Shown: piece by piece, positions 16,726 through 24,565 of the stretch
How positions within the stretch are numbered: the first letter of the stretch is position 1
Layout: the number at the start of each line of letters is the position of its first letter
Assembly (NCBI RefSeq): GCF_036116635.1
Contig: NZ_CP107995.1
Location: forward strand, 1,302,001 to 1,366,000
Reading direction: 5' to 3'
DNA length: 64,000 nt
From: Amycolatopsis sp. NBC_00345
Lineage (GTDB): Bacteria; Actinomycetota; Actinomycetes; Mycobacteriales; Pseudonocardiaceae
Made by a program: the position numbers and the translations under genes
Notes under the pieces: model-generated
What the model was told of the DNA's origin: nothing
What the model saw: the letters and a program-made list of their open reading frames with translations, nothing else
The model's database searches: none

Positions 16726-17742
16726 TCAGGGCTCGACATGGCGCCCACCGTACCCACCGCCGCTGGTCGCCACGCAACCGGATTTCCCAGCGCGGGCACC
16801 GCCGTCGGCATCGGAGACGGCCCGGTCCGCCTCGCCGTCCGGGACCGGGGCCCGCTTGCGCAGCCGGGTCAGCGCGACGCCGGCCAGCACCACCACCATC
16901 CCGGCCGCGGCCCGGAGCCCGATCGCCTCGTGCAGCACGATCGCGCCGAGCGCCACCGAGACGACGGGCAGCAGGTAGCCGACCGTCGCGGCGTTGGTCG
17001 CGCCTTCGTCCGCGATGATCCGGTAGGTCAGGTGGAAGGTGAGCCCGGTGGAGCACACCCCCAGCACGACGATGGCGACCAGGCCCACGGCCGTGGGGTG
17101 GATCGGCGTCAGGCCGCCGGTCGGCAGGGCCAGCGCGGACAACCCCGTGGCGGCGGTGAGCTGGGCCGACGACAGCGACAGCGTCGGCACGCCCCGGCCG
17201 ACGAGATGCCGTCCCATATAAGCGAAACCCACCGCGTAACTGGCCGCCGCGGCGCACAGGGCCAGCCAGCCCCAGCCGGCCGTCCCGGCCTGTTCCCACG
17301 GGGCGAAGATCAGTACCGTCCCGGCGAAACCGAGCAGCAGCCCGCCCAGCCGGGCCGGGCGCGGTCGCCGTTCCGAGCCCAGGAAGAGGCCGATCAGCAG
17401 GGACCACAACGGGGTCGTCGCGTTGAGCACGCCGGCCACCCCGGAGCCGACGGTCTCCTGGCCCACGCTGAACAGGAAAAACGGCAGCGCGTTGCAGAAC
17501 AGCGCGGCCACGAACAGGTGCGCCCAGATCCGCCACCCGCGCGGGAGCCGCCGCCGCCCCACGACGGACGCGACCACGAGTGTCACCGCCCCCAGCACGC
17601 ACCGCAGGAAGGTCACCTGCGCCGGCGAGAACACGGCCAGCGCCAGCTCGATCCAGAGGAACGTCGACCCCCACACCAGGGCCAGCACCGCCACCCGGGC
17701 CACCGCCCAGACCCGGCTCGCCGGCTCTTTTCCTTGTGTCAT
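16726..17742 (-). CDS. EamA/DMT-superfamily transporter
   Basis: 338 residues with ten hydrophobic helices in two EamA halves (first half begins ALVWGSTFLWIELAL, second half ALCAAAASYAVGFAYMG). Members export amino acids or other small metabolites. The C-terminal 45 residues are hydrophilic and Gly/Ala-rich. ATG 17742 has GGCAGG nine bases upstream. An in-frame TTG at 17778 is an alternative. A 184-bp gap with no recognisable feature separates it from the MFS gene downstream. Confidence 0.85.
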   Translation of the reverse strand: MTQGKEPASRVWAVARVAVLALVWGSTFLWIELALAVFSPAQVTFLRCVLGAVTLVVASVVGRRRLPRGWRIWAHLFVAALFCNALPFFLFSVGQETVGSGVAGVLNATTPLWSLLIGLFLGSERRPRPARLGGLLLGFAGTVLIFAPWEQAGTAGWGWLALCAAAASYAVGFAYMGRHLVGRGVPTLSLSSAQLTAATGLSALALPTGGLTPIHPTAVGLVAIVVLGVCSTGLTFHLTYRIIADEGATNAATVGYLLPVVSVALGAIVLHEAIGLRAAAGMVVVLAGVALTRLRKRAPVPDGEADRAVSDADGGARAGKSGCVATSGGGYGGRHVEP

Positions 17743-17840
17743 GAGGAAAAGCCTGCCCGCGCCGGACACCGAGGACAAGCGCGAACACCTTCACCATCGT
17801 TAAGCTGAGCTACACGGTCTGGGGCGTCCACATCGGACGG

Positions 17841-18209
17841 TCAGGCCTGTCGCCCGGTGGGCAGCGCGTCGTCGAGGGTGGCGACGATCGTGAGGATCCG
17901 GTCGAGCGCGGTGATCTGGAGCGTGCGCAGCACGGCGCGGCTGCGCGTGACGACCTTGAACGCGGCCTCGTGCTCGCGGCACCACTCGTTCAGCTGAACG
18001 AGCACGGTCAGCCCGGCGGAGTCGAGGAAGGTCACGCCGGTGAACTCGAGGACCAGCAGGGCCGGGACGGGCCCGTCAGGGAGCGCCTCGTGGCGCAGCT
18101 GCGGCGCCGTGGACACGTCGACCTCGCCGGTGGCGTGCACGACCCACGTGGTGCCGAGCTGCTCGCGGGAAAGGCGCAGCGAGGCGTCCGGGGGATCGGT
18201 GCTCTCCAT
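17841..18209 (-). CDS. Anti-sigma factor antagonist (STAS domain)
   Basis: 122 residues, essentially one STAS domain. Unlike the STAS protein at 12943-13473, it keeps the canonical phosphorylation motif FLDSAGLTVLVQL, in which the serine is the target of an anti-sigma kinase (SpoIIAA/RsbV type). Partner-switching control of a sigma factor is therefore expected, but no RsbW-like kinase or sigma gene is adjacent. Confidence 0.9.
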   Translation of the reverse strand: MESTDPPDASLRLSREQLGTTWVVHATGEVDVSTAPQLRHEALPDGPVPALLVLEFTGVTFLDSAGLTVLVQLNEWCREHEAAFKVVTRSRAVLRTLQITALDRILTIVATLDDALPTGRQA

Positions 18210-18303
18210 CGTGGCGGCCTCTCGTGCCGGAACGATGGCCGGCCCTGCCCAGCCTACGGGCCCGCCGCCGCGACTTCCGCCGGCCGGCCGCGCCGCGCTG
18301 CGT

Positions 18304-18341
18304 GATTCAGCCGCTGGATTCAGCCGCCGGATTCAGCCGAT
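18304..18341 (-). repeat. Three 13-bp tandem repeats carrying TGA in all three frames
   Basis: On the minus strand the unit TGAATCC(G/A)GCGGC is repeated, with TGA codons starting at 18335, 18322 and 18309. The step of 13 puts one stop in each frame. The first is the stop of the SGNH/VCBS gene. Confidence 0.8.
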
Positions 18342-19883
18342 CACCACCCCGCTCGCGATGCGGCCCTGGTCGGTCCAGCCACCGTGACCGTCGCCGCCGG
18401 ACCAGGAGTACAGGGTTGCCGCGTTGGTGGCCGGGTCGCCGAAGAGGTAGTCGGCGCTGCCGTCGCCGGTGGCGTCGGCGAGGCTCACGCGGTCGGCGGT
18501 GGCGGTGAGGCCGGTCGCGACCTGGCCGTAGCCGATCCAGCCGCCGTGGCCGTCACCGCCGCGGTTCAGGTACAGCGTGACGGCGCCGTTGTCCCCGAGC
18601 ACGCTGTAGTCGGCGCGGCCGTCGCCGTCGAAGTCCGCCAGCCGGACGTGCGTCGCGTCGGTGGTGGTGCCGGTGGCCACCTGGCCGAGGCTGGCCCAGC
18701 CGCCGTGCCCGTCGCCGCCGCGGTTGAGGAACACGGACACTGCGCCGTTCGCGTCGATGGTCAGGTAGTCCGTCTTCCCGTCGCCGTCGAAGTCGGCGAA
18801 CCGTACGCGGGACACGTCGGTGGTGGTCCCGGTCGCGACCTGGCCGTAATCGACCCAGCCGCCATGGCCGTCGCCACCGCGGTTGAGGAGCACCGACACG
18901 GCACCGTTGGCGGCGATGGTCAGGTAGTCCGCCTTGCCGTCGCCGTCGAAGTCGGCGAACCGCGCGCGGGACGGGTCGGTGGTGGTGCCGGTCGCGACCT
19001 GGCCGAGCACGTCCCAGCCGCCGTGCCCGTCGCCGCCCCGGTTGAGGTAGGCCGACACCGCGCCGCTGCTCGCGACGGCGAGGTAGTCGGCGCGGCCGTC
19101 GCCGTCGAAGTCCGCCCAGCGCACCTTGCCCGAGCCGCCCGCCTCGGTGCCCGCCGCGAGCGGGGGACGGCTGGTGACCACGCCGTCGGTCCAGGCCTGG
19201 TCCAGCGCGCCGTAGAGGCTCTGCGCCATCCGCAGGTAGCCGGCGTCGTCCGGGTGCAGGCCGTCGGCCATCTCGGCCGGCGTCAGCGCGGGCGGCTCGA
19301 CGTACCGCATCCGGTGGCCCGCCTGCTGCTCCGCCGCCTGGAACGCCTTGACCCGGCTGTTGAACGCCGCGACCTGGTCCTGCAGCCCGGGCGTGGTCGG
19401 GATCAGCCCCAGCACGAGCACCGCGACGCCGGGGCGGTCGGCGAAGACGCGGTCCAGCAGCGCCCGCATCCGGCCGGGCGCCCCCGGCACGTCGATGCCC
19501 CGGTTGAGGTCGTTGATCCCGAGGTGCAGCAGCACGACGTCGGGCCGCGCGTCGGCCACCCAGCCGTCGACGCAGGCGGCGACCTCGTCGATCGTGTACC
19601 CGCTGTGCCCCTCGTTCGCGGGCGCGACCAGGCTGCCCGACGCCTGGCTCCCGACGAACCTCGCGGCATAGCGCGACTGCCCGGCGATCATCGTCCACAG
19701 TGGAGCACGATAGGACGACGTGGTCGCGCTGCCCACGCCCCAGGTGATCGAGTCGCCCAGCGGCAGCACCCGGACGACCGGCCCGAGCGCGGCAGCGGGC
19801 GTGGCGGCCGATACAGCAGTGGTGCCGCCGATCCCCACCAGCGCCGCGGCGGCGAGGGTCAGCAGACGGCGCAGCGCCGGCAT
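18333..19883 (-). CDS. Secreted SGNH-family esterase with FG-GAP/VCBS repeats
   Basis: 516 residues. A Sec signal peptide spans about residues 1-32 (LLTLAAAALVGIGG, cut near AAA-LG). The SGNH hydrolase domain follows (about 35-240) with block I GDSIT, block III GIND and block V DGLHPDD, so Ser, Asn and Asp/His catalytic residues are present. Five repeats of 53 residues then run to the end, with cores ADFDGDG(R/K)ADYL and LNRGGDGHGGW. The DxDGDG loops are calcium-binding FG-GAP/VCBS motifs. It likely removes acetyl groups from polysaccharide outside the cell. It starts 1 bp after the GH76 gene stops, so the two are co-translated. Confidence 0.9.
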   Translation of the reverse strand: MPALRRLLTLAAAALVGIGGTTAVSAATPAAALGPVVRVLPLGDSITWGVGSATTSSYRAPLWTMIAGQSRYAARFVGSQASGSLVAPANEGHSGYTIDEVAACVDGWVADARPDVVLLHLGINDLNRGIDVPGAPGRMRALLDRVFADRPGVAVLVLGLIPTTPGLQDQVAAFNSRVKAFQAAEQQAGHRMRYVEPPALTPAEMADGLHPDDAGYLRMAQSLYGALDQAWTDGVVTSRPPLAAGTEAGGSGKVRWADFDGDGRADYLAVASSGAVSAYLNRGGDGHGGWDVLGQVATGTTTDPSRARFADFDGDGKADYLTIAANGAVSVLLNRGGDGHGGWVDYGQVATGTTTDVSRVRFADFDGDGKTDYLTIDANGAVSVFLNRGGDGHGGWASLGQVATGTTTDATHVRLADFDGDGRADYSVLGDNGAVTLYLNRGGDGHGGWIGYGQVATGLTATADRVSLADATGDGSADYLFGDPATNAATLYSWSGGDGHGGWTDQGRIASGVVIG

Positions 19884-19884
19884 G

Positions 19885-21462
19885 TCAGGACGCCGCGTTG
19901 ACGAGGTCGAGCACGCTCTGCTGGCGCGCGGCGTCGATCTTGTCCAGCGGCCCGGACCAGCGCAGGCCGTACTGGTCGAGGGAGTTGCGGTCCGAGCCGT
20001 ACGCCCGGTCGGCCTGGCGCTTCAGATAAGCGGTGTACGGGTGATCGGACAGCGCCGCGTTCAGCGCGCCCAGCCCACGCGCGTCGGCGCCCTTGAACGA
20101 CGGCCCGTCCCCGCCGCAATCGCCGGTTTCGCAGGGGTCGCGCAGGATCCCGTCGGCGGTGTTGAGCGAGCCGGCCGTGACGTTGGCGTCGCCGAGCTGG
20201 CGCGCGGTGGTCAGCAGGGAGCTGTCGCCGGTGGCGCGGTTCAGCTCCGTCAGCGCGTTGATCAGCACGCCCTGGTTGTACGACCACACGGTGCTTCCGT
20301 TGTTCTTGCAGGTGCTCAGGTCGGTGCCGTCGTTCACCAGGTTCGAGCTGTTGATCATCCCGGTGCCCTGGAACCAGGTCCAGCCGCTGCGTGCGCGGCC
20401 GAGGTAGGTGCTGTCGCCGGAGATCCGGTTGTGCAGCGCGGCGTTCAGCTGGATGTAGAGCGAGTCCGGGATGGCGTTCTTGTACGTCTTGGCGGTGCTC
20501 CACCAGACCCCGCCACCGCAGGTGTTGTCCCAATAGGACGCCATGTAGTCCGCGTCCGCGCGGGCGGTGCTGAGGTAACGGCTGTCGCCGGTCAGGTCGT
20601 ACGCGGCCACCCACGCCAGGCCCCACCAGCCGGTGTCGTCGATGTAGTCGTTGCGGAACTGGCCCTGGCCGCTGTTGACGTTCAGGTCGTAGGTCCGCCC
20701 GACGGCGTACCGGTAGCTGTCCATCCCGGTCACCTTGATGTCGCCGATCAGGGCGGTCAGCGCGTTCGCGGAGTTCCACCAGCCGGTGGTCGAGAACAGG
20801 CCGGTCTGGAGGTTGTAGAACATCATCTGCGCGGTGGCCGCCGCGGTGCGCCGCTCGCCCGCGTTCCAGGGGGTGCGCGCCCACGAGGTGCACGCGATGT
20901 CCGCGCGGTCGCCGGCCTTGCCGCAGGCACGCAGCGCGCCGACGCCGAGGTTGTTCCAGTCGTCGACGTTGTACATCAGCGTGCGCCAGCCGCTCTGCCC
21001 GGCCGGGGTGACGGTGGCGCCCAGCCGGCTGCCCGAGGCCCAGCTGAAGCCGCCGTCGAACGAGCGGTCCAGCCAGACCTCGTCGCCGGGGTTGCCGTTG
21101 CCGATCGAGGCCCAGCCCATCGCGTCGGTGTCGTCGAAGTGCAGCACGATCGACCGGGAGAACAGGGTGACCGAGAGGGGCTGACGGTCGCCGGGCGACA
21201 GCGCGGGATCGGCGGCGTCGCAGCGTTTGTTGCAGATCGCGGCCTGCACGGCGGCGGTCTTGGACGGCGTGGCCGGAGCTGGGGCCGGGGCCGGCATGTG
21301 CGGGCCGGCCGGGTGGGCCGGGGGAGCGCTGACCGGGGGCGCGGGCACCGGGGGAGTGACGGGCGGATGCGCGGCCACGAGGAGCTGGGCGGCCAGCGCG
21401 GTGGCGGTCAGGAGTACTCGCACCGTCGTGGCGGAGGCAGGTCTGAACCGGGCAGCGGGCAT
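19885..21462 (-). CDS. Secreted GH76 alpha-1,6-mannanase
   Basis: 525 residues from ATG 21462, which has AGGAGG six bases upstream. A signal peptide (about 1-32) is followed by a Pro/Ala-rich linker (33-67) and a GH76 domain. The catalytic Asp pair is visible as YIDDTGWWG (Asp275, Asp276). GH76 enzymes cut alpha-1,6-mannan backbones of fungal cell walls or mycobacterial-type lipomannan. The following SGNH esterase is translationally coupled. A DasR-like 16-bp element lies 133 bp upstream. Confidence 0.9.
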   Translation of the reverse strand: MPAARFRPASATTVRVLLTATALAAQLLVAAHPPVTPPVPAPPVSAPPAHPAGPHMPAPAPAPATPSKTAAVQAAICNKRCDAADPALSPGDRQPLSVTLFSRSIVLHFDDTDAMGWASIGNGNPGDEVWLDRSFDGGFSWASGSRLGATVTPAGQSGWRTLMYNVDDWNNLGVGALRACGKAGDRADIACTSWARTPWNAGERRTAAATAQMMFYNLQTGLFSTTGWWNSANALTALIGDIKVTGMDSYRYAVGRTYDLNVNSGQGQFRNDYIDDTGWWGLAWVAAYDLTGDSRYLSTARADADYMASYWDNTCGGGVWWSTAKTYKNAIPDSLYIQLNAALHNRISGDSTYLGRARSGWTWFQGTGMINSSNLVNDGTDLSTCKNNGSTVWSYNQGVLINALTELNRATGDSSLLTTARQLGDANVTAGSLNTADGILRDPCETGDCGGDGPSFKGADARGLGALNAALSDHPYTAYLKRQADRAYGSDRNSLDQYGLRWSGPLDKIDAARQQSVLDLVNAAS

Positions 21463-21594
21463 GACGGTCCTCCTCGTCGAAACACGAGATCTGCCTCCCA
21501 CGAAGGGGAAGCAGCGAGAAGACCGCACGGGCCCGGCGGTGAGCTGGACTCAGCGTGAACCCGGGATTGGCGGTGTGTCAACGGAAACCGGGGA

Positions 21595-21610
21595 ACTGGT
21601 CCAGACAACT
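21595..21610. promoter_or_regulatory. DasR (dre)-like 16-bp element upstream of GH76
   Basis: ACTGGTCCAGACAACT matches 14 of 16 positions of the Streptomyces DasR operator consensus ACTGGTCTAGACCACT. DasR is a GntR regulator that responds to amino-sugar phosphates. No GntR gene is in the window. The functional assignment is inference. Confidence 0.4.
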
Positions 21611-21684
21611 TTCTGTCCGGTCCGCCCGCCGATTCTTCGGTGCGACCGTAGGGACACCGGCCGCCGGGCGCGGGACAATGCCCG

Positions 21685-21800
21685 CCGGTCCGCGGCCTGC
21701 CGGTAGATCGCGGCGAACAGGTCCCGCTTGCCCGGGAAGTACTGGTACAGCGCCGCTCGTGAGATTCCCGCGCGCTCGGCTACGGCCTGATGCGGGTGTG
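21685..21800 (-). pseudogene. TetR-family HTH remnant
   Basis: Reading leftwards from about 21800, one frame encodes QAVAERAGISRAALYQYFPG followed by KRDLFAAIYRQAADR. This is the recognition helix and following helix of a TetR/AcrR DNA-binding domain. No start codon with a complete N-terminal helix precedes it, and the frame after it has no ligand-binding domain. It is best read as a decayed fragment of a regulator gene. Confidence 0.7.
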
Positions 21801-21881
21801 GGCGGCCCGGCAGGCGCCGATCCCGGCCAGGGTGGTTCGCGGGCGTTTTCCGGCTCGCGGCGGCGAAGGAGAAGGCCGGCG

Positions 21882-22721
21882 TCAGACCTTGCGCGCGACC
21901 GCGCCGACGATCAGCCGCTGCGCCAGGTTCAGCGGAGTGAGGTGCGGCCCGTCCGGCCACCAGTTCGCCAGCTCGACGATGCCCGGCTCGATCATCTCCA
22001 GCCCGTCGAACAGCTCCTCGATCTCGGACCGGGTGCGGGCCGTGGCGCCGCCGAGCGAACCGCGCGAGACCGCCTCCTGGAAGACGCGCATCGACTCGCT
22101 GTCGGCGCCCTCGCCCGGGTCGAACAGGTGCGAGATCGCGACGAACGAGCCCGGGGGCAGCGCGGTGATGTACTTCCGCATGATCTCGGCCGGGGCGTGC
22201 CGGTCGCCCTTGTGATGGTGCAGCGTCGCGACGAAGAACAGCGCGATCGGCTGGTCCCAGTCCAGGTGGGTCCGCACGACCTCGTCGCCGGTGATGGTGG
22301 CGGGCTCGAAGATGTCGCCGGGCAGGAAGCGGGTCCGGTCGTTCTCCTCCAGCAGCGCGCGGCCGTGCGCGATCACCACCGGGTCGTGGTCGATGTAGAC
22401 GACCCTCGCGTCGGGCTGGATCCGCTGCACCACCTGGTGCACGTTCTCGGCCGTGGGCAGGCCGGAGCCGCAGTCGAGGTACTGGGTGATGCCCGCGTTG
22501 GTGGCGAGGAACCGGCACATCCGGATCAGGAACGCGCGGTTCTCCCACGCCAGGTGCAGCGTCTCCGGCATCACCCGGGTGAGGTCGTCGAGCGTCCGGC
22601 GGTCGATCTCGTAGTGGTCCTTGCCGCCGAGGGCGTAGTCGTACATCCGCGCGATGCTGGCCCGCTCAGGATCGACGCCCGCCGGGGCGTTCGGGTCGGC
22701 ACCTGCGGCGTTCGACGGCAT
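21882..22721 (-). CDS. SAM-dependent methyltransferase (Methyltransf_19 / DUF574 family)
   Basis: 279 residues with AGGAGG eight bases before ATG 22721. The Rossmann methyltransferase signature appears as YLDCGSGLPTAENVH, with acidic SAM-ribose contact in VVYIDHDPVV. The family-specific N-terminus ASIARMYDYALGGKDHYEID is present. These proteins are abundant in Streptomyces and Amycolatopsis, with no assigned substrate. Context gives no further hint. Confidence 0.9.
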   Translation of the reverse strand: MPSNAAGADPNAPAGVDPERASIARMYDYALGGKDHYEIDRRTLDDLTRVMPETLHLAWENRAFLIRMCRFLATNAGITQYLDCGSGLPTAENVHQVVQRIQPDARVVYIDHDPVVIAHGRALLEENDRTRFLPGDIFEPATITGDEVVRTHLDWDQPIALFFVATLHHHKGDRHAPAEIMRKYITALPPGSFVAISHLFDPGEGADSESMRVFQEAVSRGSLGGATARTRSEIEELFDGLEMIEPGIVELANWWPDGPHLTPLNLAQRLIVGAVARKV

Positions 22722-22876
22722 TCCGGTCGCCTCCTGGGGTTGTGGCCGTGACGGCACCCAGGGTAGTCAGCCGGACGGGCCCGGTGAACCCGGCTCGCCC
22801 GGGGACCGCCTTCGTGCGGCGAGCGGTCCGCCGGTCAGGGAGGCGCCCGTCAGAGAAGCGCCCGTCGGGGGAGGCC

Positions 22877-22882
22877 TAGGAT
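22877..22882 (+). promoter_or_regulatory. Candidate -10 box of a leaderless thioesterase transcript
   Basis: TAGGAT ends 6 nt before GTG 22889, consistent with initiation on the start codon. A GGGGAGG further upstream would be within the promoter itself. Confidence 0.5.
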
Positions 22883-22888
22883 CGCCCG

Positions 22889-23284
22889 GTGCCGCCCGAC
22901 TCGCCGCCCCCGGGGTTCGTCCTGCTGGAGTCCTCGCCGTTCGTCGAGCAGGTGGGGCCGATCTACCGCAATGGCGACGGCCGGCTCGGGGTCCGCGTCC
23001 GCCCGGCGCACACGAACACGATGGGCTCGGTCCACGGCGGTTTCCTGATGACGGTGGTCGACATCGCCGCCGGCCAGGGCGCGCGCCGGGCCATCGGCGC
23101 CGGCTCGGTGGTCCGCACGGTCAGCACCAACGTCGACTTCCTTGCCACGGCGGGCGTCGGCAGCTGGCTGGAGGCGGACCTCACGGTCGACCGCATCGGC
23201 CGGCGCACCGTTTTCACGTCGTGCCGCGTGACGTCGGGGGACACGGTTGTCGCGCGGGCGACCGCGGTGCTCATGCGCGGCTAG
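22889..23284 (+). CDS. PaaI-type hotdog-fold thioesterase
   Basis: 131 residues, typical for a single hotdog domain. The motif HTNTMGSVHGGFLMTVVD contains the conserved HGG segment and Asp of the PaaI/YbgC group. These enzymes hydrolyse aryl- or acyl-CoA esters as dimers or tetramers in the cytoplasm. The GTG start has a -10-like box 6 nt upstream. It stands alone, with no pathway gene beside it. Confidence 0.88.
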   Translation: MPPDSPPPGFVLLESSPFVEQVGPIYRNGDGRLGVRVRPAHTNTMGSVHGGFLMTVVDIAAGQGARRAIGAGSVVRTVSTNVDFLATAGVGSWLEADLTVDRIGRRTVFTSCRVTSGDTVVARATAVLMRG

Positions 23285-23575
23285 CTTCCACTCGGCCGGG
23301 TGATCGCCGACGCGTTCACTCTCTGACGCCGGGTTGACGTGCTGCTCCCCGTAGTGGAGCAAGCGGCACCCCGCGGCGGTCGCCACAATCGGATTCGGAA
23401 TTCCGGCAGTCACCCGGATGCCGCAGGCGTGAAACCGAATCGCTCACACTACCGGGCGACGGTGGATCGCTTTGAGTGAGCTGGAAAAAACGGAAGACCG
23501 CCGGGGGCCATTGTTTTTCGCACCCGCTCAAGACACGGTCGAAATCGTCGTTTCCCCTGCAGTCGAGGAGTCGTC

Positions 23576-23905
23576 ATGAGACGGAAAATAGCAGGTCTTG
23601 CCGCTTCGATTATTGCCTTGGCCTGTATTGCCGCCGCGCCGGCTTCCGCGGCGGGTGCCAGTCAAGGCCGGAACGGGTGCTTTTCCGAAACCTACGCGGT
23701 CGCGTTCGGCGTGGGCATCGCCGTGAACTGCGGCTATGGCGAGGGAGACGGATATCGGGTCGTCGCCCACTGCGCGAGTGGCGGAGACTTCTGGTACGCC
23801 CTGGGCACTTACGTGCCCTACGGTTTCGGTCCTTCGGTCGCCAAATGCGAAGGAGGGCTCTTCTCGCCGGCCGGCTTGGGCGGATATCACATCATCGAAG
23901 ACTGA
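23576..23905 (+). CDS. Small secreted protein with four cysteines, unknown function
   Basis: 109 residues with GAGGAG five bases before the ATG. A signal peptide (about 1-26, IIALACIAAAPASA-AG) leads to a mature part of about 83 residues. It contains four Cys (NGCF, VNCG, AHCAS, AKCE), enough for two disulfides, and many Gly and Tyr. No family is recognised. It uses AT-ending codons (ATA, ATT, AAA, GAA, CTT) more than its neighbours, and the 290 bp upstream are also AT-richer. This suggests recent acquisition. It could be a small inhibitor, toxin or structural protein. Confidence 0.75.
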   Translation: MRRKIAGLAASIIALACIAAAPASAAGASQGRNGCFSETYAVAFGVGIAVNCGYGEGDGYRVVAHCASGGDFWYALGTYVPYGFGPSVAKCEGGLFSPAGLGGYHIIED

Positions 23906-24136
23906 CGACTGCGGGCGGGTGGCCGGGCGCGGTCATGCTGCCGTCGTGTGGCCGCTTCCGGATGAAGCGGCCACACGGTCTCGCGCTGACCTGCCAGCTC
24001 CACGAGTCCCCCTCGCAGCCATGGTCACTTCATGTCAGCTGACGAAGCGGTGGCCGAGCATAAACTGCGCTGAAGAGCGTCGTCAACCACGATGTCCGGT
24101 TTGCTCAAGATCGGCTTCACGCCAGTTGACGCCCGG

Positions 24137-24142
24137 TAGGGT
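24137..24142 (+). promoter_or_regulatory. Candidate -10 box of the EspR-like gene
   Basis: TAGGGT ends 6 nt before ATG 24149, with a weak -35-like CTTCAC at 24115-24120. This predicts a leaderless mRNA for the three-gene operon. Confidence 0.5.
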
Positions 24143-24148
24143 GCGGGC

Positions 24149-24565
24149 ATGTCCGACACGCTCGCCGCCAAGGTGGATCACCTGTTCAGCACCGTGCGGC
24201 CGCGCGAAGGCGACGAGTACTCGTTCGAAGAGGTCGCCGAGGGCATCCGCGCCAAGGGCGGGCCCACCATCTCCGCGACCTACCTCTGGCAGCTGCGCAA
24301 GGGGCTGCGCGACAACCCGACGAAGCGGCACCTGGAGGCTCTCGCCGGGTTCTTCGGCGTCCCGCCCGGGTACTTCTTCGACGACGCGGAGGCGGCCCGG
24401 ATCAACGCCGAGCTGGCGTTGCTCAGCGCGCTGCGTGACACGCCGGTGCGGCAGATCGCCTTGCGCGCCAACGGTTTGTCATCGAAGAGCCTGGAAGCGA
24501 TCGCCGACATGGTGGACCGGGTGCGGCAGCTGGAGGGGCTGCCCGAACCGGACTCCGGGCGGTGA
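24149..24565 (+). CDS. XRE-type DNA-binding protein, EspR-like
   Basis: 138 residues. A helix-turn-helix lies at about residues 25-75 (ISATYLWQLRKGLRDNPTKR followed by HLEALAGFFGVPPGYFFDD). The C-terminal part (LALLSALRDTPVRQIALRAN) matches the dimerisation tail of mycobacterial EspR, a nucleoid-associated regulator. The length equals that of EspR. It is the first gene of a three-gene operon and overlaps the next gene by 4 bp (GTGA), so it may control the expression of the following metalloprotease-like and membrane proteins. Confidence 0.85.
   Translation: MSDTLAAKVDHLFSTVRPREGDEYSFEEVAEGIRAKGGPTISATYLWQLRKGLRDNPTKRHLEALAGFFGVPPGYFFDDAEAARINAELALLSALRDTPVRQIALRANGLSSKSLEAIADMVDRVRQLEGLPEPDSGR

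Larger units (their letters stand above)
21463..21881. other. 419-bp region without an intact gene
   Basis: It holds the upstream region of the GH76 gene, a DasR-like element at 21595-21610 and a TetR-family relic at 21685-21800. Nothing else is recognisable. It may also contain transcription termination signals for the methyltransferase gene. Confidence 0.7.

Noticed and set aside
18345..19119. Regular repeats resembling a CRISPR array
   Set aside because: The period is about 159 bp and in frame, and encodes VCBS protein repeats; no short repeat-spacer pattern or cas genes.
24126..24131. TTGACG as -35 box of the EspR-like gene
   Set aside because: Only 5 bp separate it from the -10-like TAGGGT, which is too short for a sigma-70-type promoter.
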